Below are positions 23,374 to 30,396 of a stretch of 33,319 nt of DNA, piece after piece (the first letter of the stretch is position 1; the number at the start of each line of letters is the position of its first letter). This DNA comes from an uncultured Collinsella sp. (GTDB lineage: Bacteria > Actinomycetota > Coriobacteriia > Coriobacteriales > Coriobacteriaceae). Under the pieces are notes generated by a model, which did no database searches, was not told the DNA's origin, and worked only from the letters and a program-made list of their open reading frames with translations. A program made the position numbers and the translations under genes. Where the stretch lies: contig CATXJW010000023.1 in assembly GCA_958370325.1 (NCBI GenBank), forward strand, positions 1-33,319, written 5' to 3'.

Positions 23374-25098
23374 GTGGACGAGGAAGCAAGCATCATCCTG
23401 GGAGATGCCATCGCCTTTTGTCAGCGCGACGGCCAAGATGCACGCCTCATCAATATGCTGGGACAATCGCACGCCGTGAGTTTAACCGAGGACACTCTGA
23501 CGATTGAGGCCCCTTCGCGCTTTGCCATCGCTCAGCTCAAAAAGCATCAGCCGACCATCGAGGCCTATCTGGAAGAGATCGCCTTTGCACCGATTGCGCT
23601 CAATATCGTGGCACCGCAAGGTGCCTCGGCAAATACGGCCCCGGACACTCACCCGGTAGCGACCGCCACCGCAGCGGCGACGCCGGTGCCCGAGGCTCGA
23701 CGCGACGATGTTTCCCGTGAAACCATGGCGCCGCAGCCGACCGCTTCGTTCGCACCGGCGGTAGAGTCAGCCCCCTCGCCCATCCCGACCGCAACGCATA
23801 TGCCCGTCGCACACGAGGCGACACCCGGCGAGGAATCGGGCATTGCAATCAAAAACACGTTGTCCGCCGACGATTTCCGCCGCATGATGACCCAAATGAA
23901 TGGCAGGCCACCGGCAAAAAGCGCGAGTTCGTCCGCAGCGCCGGCAGCACCTTCGGCGGCGGCACCGACGGCAGTCGAGAAAAACGCGGACGGGGCACCC
24001 CTCGCAGCGAATTCGAAATTCACGTTTGAAAACTTCGTCTTCGGACCGGAGAACAGCCTTGCCTACCGGTCGGCGCTCAAATTCGCCATGCTTGCAGACA
24101 CGCCCGGTACCTGCACGTCGCTGTTCATCTACGGCAAATCGGGGCTGGGCAAGACGCACTTGCTACTCGCCATCAAAAATGAGCTGGCGGAGAAATCGCC
24201 CGAGATCAAGGTGAAGTACGCCAACTCGCAGGCATATCTGGACGACTTGATGACGGAATTCGACCGCCAAAAGAAGAGCAACGCCCCCATTATGCAGGCG
24301 TACCACGGCGTCGACGTGCTTATCATCGATGACATCCAGAACATCATTGGCAAGCGCGCGAGCGTGGATTACTTCTTCCAGTTGATGGACGAATTTATCC
24401 GCAACAACAAGAAGGTCGTGATCGCCGCCGACCGCGCGCCCAAGGACCTTAATATGGACGAGCGCCTGACCAGTCGCTTTAATGCCGGTCTGCTGTGCCT
24501 GGTGGCGGAGCCCAGCTACGAGATGAAGTACAAGATTTTGCAGCGTTATTACGAGAACACGATCGCCGCCGCGCCCGAGGCAGGCAACGACTCGCTGCTG
24601 GCGGCCTACGGGGGCGACGGCGGACATCTGACCGACGCGCACTTTAAACACATGGCCGAGGTCTCGGGCACCAACATCCGCGAGCTCGAGAGCTTTTGCG
24701 AGCGTTGCGCCGGTGAAGCGGGCGATCGCGAGCGCGAGGGCGGGGAGCTCACCTTTGACGACATTGACGCCATCGCCAACCAGTACTTCGACACATCGGC
24801 CAAGAAGATCAACGTGCAGACGGTCCAGTCCGTCATCGAGGAGCAATACGGCGTGACGCACGAGGAACTCATCGGGCCTCGCCGCAACGCCAATATCGCC
24901 AAGGCGCGCCATATCGCTATCTACCTGGCAATCGAGATGTGCGAGATGACGACAACGGCCGTGGGCGCCGAGTTTGGCAACCGCAACCACTCGACCGTCA
25001 GCACGAGCTATAAAAAGGTTCAGAAGATGATTCAGGAAGACCGGACTGTCACCGAAGACCTCAAGTCGCTGCGCGATAAAATTACACTGCGCTCGTAG
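23374..25098 (+). CDS. dnaA: chromosomal replication initiator DnaA
   Basis: A 574-residue AAA+ initiator that melts oriC and loads the helicase. Domain I is at about 1-80. A long Ala/Pro/Thr-rich domain II spans about 81-213. Domain III has Walker A GKSGLGKT (254-261), Walker B LIIDD (316-320) and the arginine-finger region RLTSRF (364-369). Domain IV is at about 480-574. The box-recognition signature reads GNRNHSTV (535-542), where GRDHTTV is usual: Asp433 of E. coli DnaA is Asn538 here and Thr435 is Ser540, while His539 and the minor-groove Arg (R503/R504) remain. It starts at GTG 23374 behind GGGAG. A parS-like site lies in the domain II coding region. dnaN follows after the second origin lobe. 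Confidence 0.97.
   Translation: MDEEASIILGDAIAFCQRDGQDARLINMLGQSHAVSLTEDTLTIEAPSRFAIAQLKKHQPTIEAYLEEIAFAPIALNIVAPQGASANTAPDTHPVATATAAATPVPEARRDDVSRETMAPQPTASFAPAVESAPSPIPTATHMPVAHEATPGEESGIAIKNTLSADDFRRMMTQMNGRPPAKSASSSAAPAAPSAAAPTAVEKNADGAPLAANSKFTFENFVFGPENSLAYRSALKFAMLADTPGTCTSLFIYGKSGLGKTHLLLAIKNELAEKSPEIKVKYANSQAYLDDLMTEFDRQKKSNAPIMQAYHGVDVLIIDDIQNIIGKRASVDYFFQLMDEFIRNNKKVVIAADRAPKDLNMDERLTSRFNAGLLCLVAEPSYEMKYKILQRYYENTIAAAPEAGNDSLLAAYGGDGGHLTDAHFKHMAEVSGTNIRELESFCERCAGEAGDREREGGELTFDDIDAIANQYFDTSAKKINVQTVQSVIEEQYGVTHEELIGPRRNANIAKARHIAIYLAIEMCEMTTTAVGAEFGNRNHSTVSTSYKKVQKMIQEDRTVTEDLKSLRDKITLRS
23709..23724. promoter_or_regulatory. parS-like site inside dnaA
   Basis: TGTTTCCCGTGAAACC matches parS at 14 of 16 positions and lies in the disordered domain II part of dnaA (peptide DDVSRET). 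parS sites inside origin-proximal genes are known in other bacteria. The two mismatches leave binding uncertain. Confidence 0.45.
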
Positions 25099-25336
25099 GT
25101 AAATGGACACAGCTGTTGAAAACTTGTCGAAACGGCGGTTATAAGGTGTCGAAAACTCGAGCCGCGGTGATGAAAAGTTTTGCGCAGGTTTTGAACGTGG
25201 AAAACATGCCCGGTTGCACACAGGTTCCTGTCGATTCTCTTTTTAGGGCTGACCTGCGCTTTTAGAAGTAATCAACAGTTTCGTCAGTACTATTACTATT
25301 ATTAAGATATTTATATCTATAGAAAGGTATTAAAAG
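25099..25336. other. oriC, dnaA-dnaN lobe with unwinding element
   Basis: This gap carries TTTTCAACA (25114-25122, minus), TTTTCGACA (25147-25155, minus) and TAATCAACA (25269-25277, plus). The shared 17-nt repeat is at 25116-25132. After the last box come a 12-nt spacer and CTATTACTATTATTA (25290-25304). The complementary strand of that run reads 3'-GAT-AAT-GAT-AAT-AAT-5', which fits the DnaA-trio pattern known from Bacillus subtilis. The 49 bases before dnaN (25288-25336) have only 8 G or C and would melt easily. The order box, spacer, trios and AT-rich DNA matches a basal origin unwinding system. Confidence 0.78.
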
Positions 25337-26440
25337 ATGAAGTTCACCGTCAGCCAGAGCTCGCTTACGCAAGCCATCGGCGTCGTTATGAAAGGCGTCG
25401 CTTCGGCATCCACCCTTCCCATTCTGTCGGGCGTGCTCGTTAAGGCACAAGACGGCATCTTGGAATTCCAGACCTCCAACTACACCATCTCGATTCGTCA
25501 CCGCATTGCGGCTCATGTCGAAGAGGAGGGTGAGATGGTGATTCCCTGCAAGATGCTCTCCAACATCACCAAGACCCTTCCCGATGCCCCGGTCACCTTT
25601 GAGCTGTCCGAGCGTCAGGTTTTGATTGGCTGCGAGAAGAGCTCCTTCCGCCTCAACACGCTCGATGCCAACGACTTTCCCGAGTTCCCGGCATACGCCA
25701 TCGAGAGCGCCGTCGAGCTGCCGACCGATATCCTGTCCGAAATGGTAAGCCGCGTATGGCGCGTAACCTCGACTGACAAGGCCCGCCCCATCCTGGGTGG
25801 CGTGCACATGAAGGTCGAGAACAACACCGTGCGCCTGGTGGCGACCGACTCCTTCCGCCTGGCCGTGTGCGATACACAGGTCGAGACCTCGACCCTCGAA
25901 GGTTCCTTTGAGCTCAACGTGCCTGCCGACGCCTTCAACGACGCGCTGAGCATCATGGCCAGCCAGGCGACCATCATGATCGGCGCCACCGATACCCAGG
26001 TTGTCTTTGAGGCCGGCAACACTACCTACGTGTCGCGCCGCATCGAGGGCGTATATCCCAATTACAAGCAGCTCATCCCCGATTCGTGCGTGACGAGCGT
26101 CAAGATTGACGTAGCCGCCTTTAACGCTGCCCTTAAACGTGTGGCCGTTATCGCGAGCGCCAACCCCGCTGTCAAGTTTGAGATTGACGTCGAGAACGGC
26201 CAGATGGGCCTGTCCTCCATTTCCAACGACCAGGATCTGGCGCAGGAGACAATCGATGTCGAGGCCGAGGGTGAGTCGGGCACCATCGCCTTCAACTATC
26301 ACTACATCTTTGGCTGCCTCAATGCCCTATCCAAGGAGAAGGAGATCACGCTGGAGCTCAAGAGCTATTCGCAGGCTGGCATCTTCAAGTCCTACGACAA
26401 GATCAACTACCTGTACCTGGTCATGCCGGTACGCATCTAG
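25337..26440 (+). CDS. dnaN: DNA polymerase III beta subunit (sliding clamp)
   Basis: A 367-residue ring-forming clamp that tethers polymerase and repair factors to DNA. The start MKFTVSQSSLTQAIGVVMKG, the middle VATDSFRLAV and the end YLYLVMPVRI are the conserved clamp elements. The last sits beside the pocket that binds clamp-interaction peptides. Three similar domains of about 120 residues fill the length, normal for the family. The ATG has only AAAGG about 9 nt upstream. recF begins 8 nt after its stop, indicating one transcript. Confidence 0.98.
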   Translation: MKFTVSQSSLTQAIGVVMKGVASASTLPILSGVLVKAQDGILEFQTSNYTISIRHRIAAHVEEEGEMVIPCKMLSNITKTLPDAPVTFELSERQVLIGCEKSSFRLNTLDANDFPEFPAYAIESAVELPTDILSEMVSRVWRVTSTDKARPILGGVHMKVENNTVRLVATDSFRLAVCDTQVETSTLEGSFELNVPADAFNDALSIMASQATIMIGATDTQVVFEAGNTTYVSRRIEGVYPNYKQLIPDSCVTSVKIDVAAFNAALKRVAVIASANPAVKFEIDVENGQMGLSSISNDQDLAQETIDVEAEGESGTIAFNYHYIFGCLNALSKEKEITLELKSYSQAGIFKSYDKINYLYLVMPVRI

Positions 26441-26448
26441 CACTGCCC

Positions 26449-27555
26449 ATGACCATGTTCGCACGCGATCTTTCCGTTGCGCGCTATCGCAGCTTCGACA
26501 GTTACCGCCTTGCCCTGAGCGACGGTGTGACCGTGCTTGCGGGTCCCAACGCGGCGGGAAAGACCAACCTCATAGAGGCGCTGCAGCTGCTGACGAGCGG
26601 CGCCTCGTTTAGGCATCCCACCGCTACCGAGCTCGTGCACGACGGCGTGGGCTCATGCAAGGTCGAGCTGAGGCTCGAAGGCGATGGACGCGTGCTGGAC
26701 ATGGGTCTGAGCGTGGAAGATGGTAAGCGTTCGTTTAGCCGCAACGGCAAGCGTTGCGCTGCGTCCGGCGTGCGCGGGGTGCTGCCGAGCGTTCTGTTTT
26801 GCCCGGACCACCTGGATATGGTCAAGCGAGGTGCCAGCGTGCGCCGCACCGCACTTGATGACTTTGGCGTTCAACTGAGTGCGCGCTATGCCGATCTGGC
26901 TAGTGCCTACGGGCGCTGCGTGACCCAGCGCAATGCCCTGCTCAAGGAGACCTGGTGCTGCCGCGAGATGCTCGGCGCCTGGAACGAATCTATCGCCCGC
27001 GCCGGTTCGGCCCTGCTCGTGCATCGTCTGGCCCTGCTCGACCGGCTGTCGGGCCATATGAGCGACGCCTATGGCCGCGTGGCATCCGGCGAGCCCGCCG
27101 GCGTGTCCTATGTGTCCACGCTTGGCGACCTGCCTCGCACCGTGGATCGCGACGAGCTCAGGGGCTGGGCGTATGAACACATGCTCTCGGCGCTCGATGA
27201 GCGCGCCGACGAGGAGATCCGCCGCGGCGTGACGCTCGTGGGTCCGCATCGCGACGAGATCGAGTTTTCCGTCGCGGGCCGATCGGCCCGTTCATTTGCC
27301 AGCCAGGGCCAGCAGCGAACGCTGGTGCTTGCCTGGAAGGTGGCAGAAGTGGCCGTGGCGCGCGATGTCCTGGGCACCGCACCGCTGCTGCTTTTGGACG
27401 ACGTGATGAGCGAGCTCGACGCCGGGCGCCGAGGCGCTTTTCTGCAGCTGATCGGTGATGATATCCAGACAGTCATAACCACCACCAATCTGGGGTATTT
27501 TACCGATGACCTGCTTGATCGAGCCAAGGTGGTGAGCATGGGTGAGACGTGCTAA
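26449..27555 (+). CDS. recF: DNA replication and repair protein RecF
   Basis: A 368-residue SMC-like ATPase that helps load RecA at gapped DNA. The Walker A motif GPNAAGKTN is at 32-40. The ABC signature SFASQGQQRT lies in the C-terminal lobe, followed by Walker B LLLLDDVMSELD and the D-loop. The intervening arm is short, as in RecF proteins. The start ATG at 26449 lies 8 nt after dnaN. Its last 14 nt overlap the next gene, so the three are probably translated in concert. Confidence 0.96.
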   Translation: MTMFARDLSVARYRSFDSYRLALSDGVTVLAGPNAAGKTNLIEALQLLTSGASFRHPTATELVHDGVGSCKVELRLEGDGRVLDMGLSVEDGKRSFSRNGKRCAASGVRGVLPSVLFCPDHLDMVKRGASVRRTALDDFGVQLSARYADLASAYGRCVTQRNALLKETWCCREMLGAWNESIARAGSALLVHRLALLDRLSGHMSDAYGRVASGEPAGVSYVSTLGDLPRTVDRDELRGWAYEHMLSALDERADEEIRRGVTLVGPHRDEIEFSVAGRSARSFASQGQQRTLVLAWKVAEVAVARDVLGTAPLLLLDDVMSELDAGRRGAFLQLIGDDIQTVITTTNLGYFTDDLLDRAKVVSMGETC

Positions 27556-28105
27556 TTACGAGCGCGAGAACGGAACGGTTGCCTTTGGCGGCTTTTTGGA
27601 TGCCGAGCGCCAGCGCATCCTGGCGGCCGCGACACCTGAGCGCCGCGCGCAAATGGAGGCTGCAGAGGAATCTCGCGCGGTCTATCACGCCTGGAATGCA
27701 GTGTGCTCGGGCACGCGCGAGGGACGCCATGTGACGGGCCTGCGCTACCTGCCCGAGTCCAACGAACTGCTGGTGTACCTCGATTCGCCCTCATGGACGC
27801 AGGAGATGACACTCTTGCGCGAGATTATCCGCGCGCGCATGGAGCGCGCCGGTGCGCACGTCGACGGCCTAGTGTTCAAGACGACCGCCCCCGGCCACAC
27901 ACCGCCCGCTGCCAAAGAGCGCCTGCGTCCGGCCGTGGCCGAGCGTCCGCCGGCCCCGCATGCCGACCTAAGCGGTGCCGAGCGTGCCGAGATCGAGCGC
28001 CAAGTGGCACCCATCGAGGACCAAAAACTGCGCGAGGCCCTCGAGAACGCCATGAGAGCCAGTGCCGAGTGGGCCAAGGGCGTGCAGGACAAAAAAGAGC
28101 CTTAA
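27542..28105 (+). CDS. dciA: DUF721 protein, replicative-helicase loader DciA
   Basis: A 187-residue protein of the DUF721/DciA family, which loads or operates the DnaB helicase in most bacteria lacking DnaC or DnaI. The conserved core is at about 45-105 (AVYHAWNAVC, TGLRYLPESNELLVYLDSPSW, LLREIIRARM). The flanking N- and C-terminal parts are charged and probably disordered, with a Pro/Ala-rich stretch at 115-140. The start is GTG at 27542, inside recF. Its place between recF and gyrB is the same as Rv0004 in Mycobacterium tuberculosis, which supports the name. The transcript ends at a strong terminator 27 nt after the stop. Confidence 0.85.
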   Translation: MRRANYERENGTVAFGGFLDAERQRILAAATPERRAQMEAAEESRAVYHAWNAVCSGTREGRHVTGLRYLPESNELLVYLDSPSWTQEMTLLREIIRARMERAGAHVDGLVFKTTAPGHTPPAAKERLRPAVAERPPAPHADLSGAERAEIERQVAPIEDQKLREALENAMRASAEWAKGVQDKKEP

Positions 28106-28131
28106 ATCGCATCTGGTGGCCTTGTAGAGCC

Positions 28132-28161
28132 AAATACCCTCGTTCCCGAGGGTATTTTTTT
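28132..28161 (+). terminator. intrinsic terminator of the dnaN-recF-dciA unit
   Basis: A perfect 11-bp stem (28132-28142 with 28147-28157) has a TTCC loop and runs straight into T7. It separates the initiator cluster from gyrB. Confidence 0.92.
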
Positions 28162-28187
28162 ACGATAAACTAGTAAGGCTGTACACA
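28159..28187 (+). promoter_or_regulatory. weak candidate promoter of gyrB
   Basis: A gyrB promoter is expected in the 49 nt after the terminator. The best pair is TTTACG (28159-28164) and TACACA (28182-28187) with a 17-nt spacer. Both match the consensus poorly, so this is a guess from position. Confidence 0.25.
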
Positions 28188-28210
28188 TTTTCTTAACTGA
28201 AGGAGGACGT

Positions 28211-30241
28211 GTGGCAAACGAAAACGATTACGATGGCGGCGAGATTAAGATTCTCGAAGGTCTCGAGGCCGTTCGTAAGCGCCCGGGCATGTACATTGGC
28301 TCGACGAGCGCCAGCGGTCTTCATCACCTGGTGTGGGAGATTGTTGACAACTCCGTCGACGAGGCCATGGCCGGTTTCTGCACCGAGATTCAGGTGACGG
28401 TCCACGCCGACAACTCCATCACGGTCGTCGACAACGGGCGCGGCATCCCCGTCGACGAGCATCCTATCAAAAAGATCCCGACGCTCGAGGTCGTCATGAC
28501 GATCCTGCACGCCGGCGGTAAGTTCGATAACTCGGCCTACAAGGTCTCGGGCGGTCTGCACGGCGTGGGCATCTCCGTCGTCAACGCCCTGTCCAAACGC
28601 GTGGTCGTACAGGTATGTCGCGATGGCAACATCTACGAGATGGAGTTTTCGCGCGGCAAGACCGTCAAGAAGATGGAAGTCGTGGGCACTTCGGAGACGA
28701 CGGGTACCACTGTCAGCTTCTGGCCCGACGACGAGATCTTCGAGACCTGCATCTACGATTTCGATACGCTGCACAACCGTCTGCAGGAGACGGCATTCCT
28801 CAACAAGAACCTCAAGATCGTGCTGACCGACGAGCGCGAGGCAACTCCCCATGTGGAGGAGTTTTGCTATGCCGGCGGCATCATCGACTTCGTCAAGTTC
28901 CTCAACGAGGGCAAGGATGTCCCCGAGGTCTTTAAGGAGCCCATCTATATCGAGGGCAAATCGGATCCGGATGCGCCCGTGACCAAGATGGGCGAGGTCG
29001 AGGTGTCCCTGCAGTGGAATAGCGGCTACGGCGAGAACGTCATGTCGTTTGCCAACGACATCTACACCCCCGAGGGCGGCATGCACCTCGAGGGCTTCCG
29101 TACCGCGCTCACCCGTGTGATTAACGATTACGCTCGCAAGCAGAACCTGCTCAAGGAAAAAGACGCCAACCTGACCGGTGACGATGTGCGCGAGGGCCTA
29201 TCGGCCGTTATCTCGGTCAAGCTGCCCGATCCGCAGTTTGAGGGCCAGACCAAGGCCAAGCTCGGCAGCTCCTATATGCGCGCGCTGACGCTCAAGATCG
29301 TGACCGACGGCCTTGCCGATTACCTCGAGGAGCATCCCAAGCCCGCTCGCGAGATCGTCAAGAAGGCGCAACAGGCCTGCAAGGCGCGCAATGCCGCCCG
29401 CAAGGCGCGCGAGGCGACCCGTCGCAAGAGCCTGCTCGAGACGGCGTCCCTGCCCGGCAAGCTCGCTGACTGCTCGGTGCGCGATGCCGAGCTGACCGAA
29501 CTCTTCATCGTAGAGGGCGACTCGGCAGGCGGCTCGGCCAAGGATGGCCGTCGCCGAGACATCCAGGCGATTCTGCCGCTGCGCGGCAAGATTCTGAACG
29601 TCGAGCGCGTGGGCGATCATCGTGCGTTCTCGAGCGACACCATCCAGTCGCTCATCACCGCGATCGGCTGCGGCGTCACGACGAGCGCCGGCGACGGCGG
29701 CGACTTTGATATCACCAAGGCGCGCTACCACAAGATCATCATCATGACCGATGCAGACGTCGACGGTGCGCATATCCGCATTCTGCTGCTGACGTTCTTC
29801 TACAAGTACATGCGCCCGTTGATTGACGCCGGCTACGTGTACGTCGCTTGCCCGCCTATCTTTGGCATCAAGGTGCGCAACAAGATTCACTACGTGTATC
29901 CCAACGGCCGCCAGCCCGAAGACGAGATCCTGCGCGACACCATCCAGAGTCTGGGCCTGAATCCCGACGACAGCGACGAGGATGGCAAGGCCAAGGACGG
30001 CAAGATCACCAAGAAACGCAAGGGCTACACCGTCCAGCGCTACAAGGGCCTGGGCGAGATGGACCCCAAGCAGCTTGCCTCGACGACGATGGACCCCAAG
30101 ACCCGCATCCTGCAGCGTGTGTCGATCGAGGACGCCGTGGTGGCGGACCGCGCCGTGCGCGAACTGATGGGTTCCGAGGTCGGCTATCGCCGTGAGTACA
30201 TCGAGAAACACGCCCACGACGCACGATTCTTGGATGCCTAA
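28211..30241 (+). CDS. gyrB: DNA gyrase subunit B
   Basis: The 676-residue ATPase subunit of gyrase, which supercoils DNA with GyrA. The GHKL ATPase shows IVDNSVDEAMAG, VVDNGRGIP and GGLHGVGISVVNAL in the first 140 residues. The transducer domain follows. The TOPRIM domain has EGDSAGGSAK and DADVDGAHIR, and the tail has RYKGLGEMDPKQL. The short length shows it lacks the 170-residue insert of Gram-negative GyrB. The start is GTG at 28211 behind GAAGGAGGAC. gyrA follows after a 155-nt gap that can form a long hairpin. Confidence 0.98.
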   Translation: MANENDYDGGEIKILEGLEAVRKRPGMYIGSTSASGLHHLVWEIVDNSVDEAMAGFCTEIQVTVHADNSITVVDNGRGIPVDEHPIKKIPTLEVVMTILHAGGKFDNSAYKVSGGLHGVGISVVNALSKRVVVQVCRDGNIYEMEFSRGKTVKKMEVVGTSETTGTTVSFWPDDEIFETCIYDFDTLHNRLQETAFLNKNLKIVLTDEREATPHVEEFCYAGGIIDFVKFLNEGKDVPEVFKEPIYIEGKSDPDAPVTKMGEVEVSLQWNSGYGENVMSFANDIYTPEGGMHLEGFRTALTRVINDYARKQNLLKEKDANLTGDDVREGLSAVISVKLPDPQFEGQTKAKLGSSYMRALTLKIVTDGLADYLEEHPKPAREIVKKAQQACKARNAARKAREATRRKSLLETASLPGKLADCSVRDAELTELFIVEGDSAGGSAKDGRRRDIQAILPLRGKILNVERVGDHRAFSSDTIQSLITAIGCGVTTSAGDGGDFDITKARYHKIIIMTDADVDGAHIRILLLTFFYKYMRPLIDAGYVYVACPPIFGIKVRNKIHYVYPNGRQPEDEILRDTIQSLGLNPDDSDEDGKAKDGKITKKRKGYTVQRYKGLGEMDPKQLASTTMDPKTRILQRVSIEDAVVADRAVRELMGSEVGYRREYIEKHAHDARFLDA

Positions 30242-30247
30242 TCCCTG

Positions 30248-30348
30248 CGGCTTTCCCAGCCACCGCACCTTCGCCCTCAATCGTCGGTCGCGTACCCAAG
30301 TACGCTTCCCTCCTCTTTCGGGCGAATCTGCGGCACCTGGAAAAGCCG
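30248..30348 (+). other. long imperfect hairpin between gyrB and gyrA
   Basis: Nested complementary segments are seen: 30248-30259 with 30337-30348 (one mismatch in 12), 30263-30267 with 30329-30333, 30270-30276 with 30320-30326, and an inner GCGTAC/GTACGC at 30290-30295 with 30300-30305. No T-run follows, so it is not a standard terminator. It may set the gyrB:gyrA ratio, stabilise RNA ends, or be a dispersed repeat. Confidence 0.6.
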
Positions 30349-30396
30349 TCTCCGTGGTAGGGAACTAATGAACCACGCAAACCATGAGGAGGTAAC

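Noticed and set aside
25305..25320. GATAT/ATATC mini-palindrome before dnaN as an operator
   Set aside because: A 2-nt loop and very AT-rich context make it a likely chance palindrome in the unwinding element.
24163..26302. Two long minus-strand frames opposite dnaA and dnaN
   Set aside because: Both lie antisense to certain genes and one crosses the AT-rich origin gap; no supporting signals.
27542..27555. Possible frameshift at the recF/dciA junction
   Set aside because: RecF ends with its normal C-terminus and the next frame has its own start codon; a 14-nt coupled overlap explains it.
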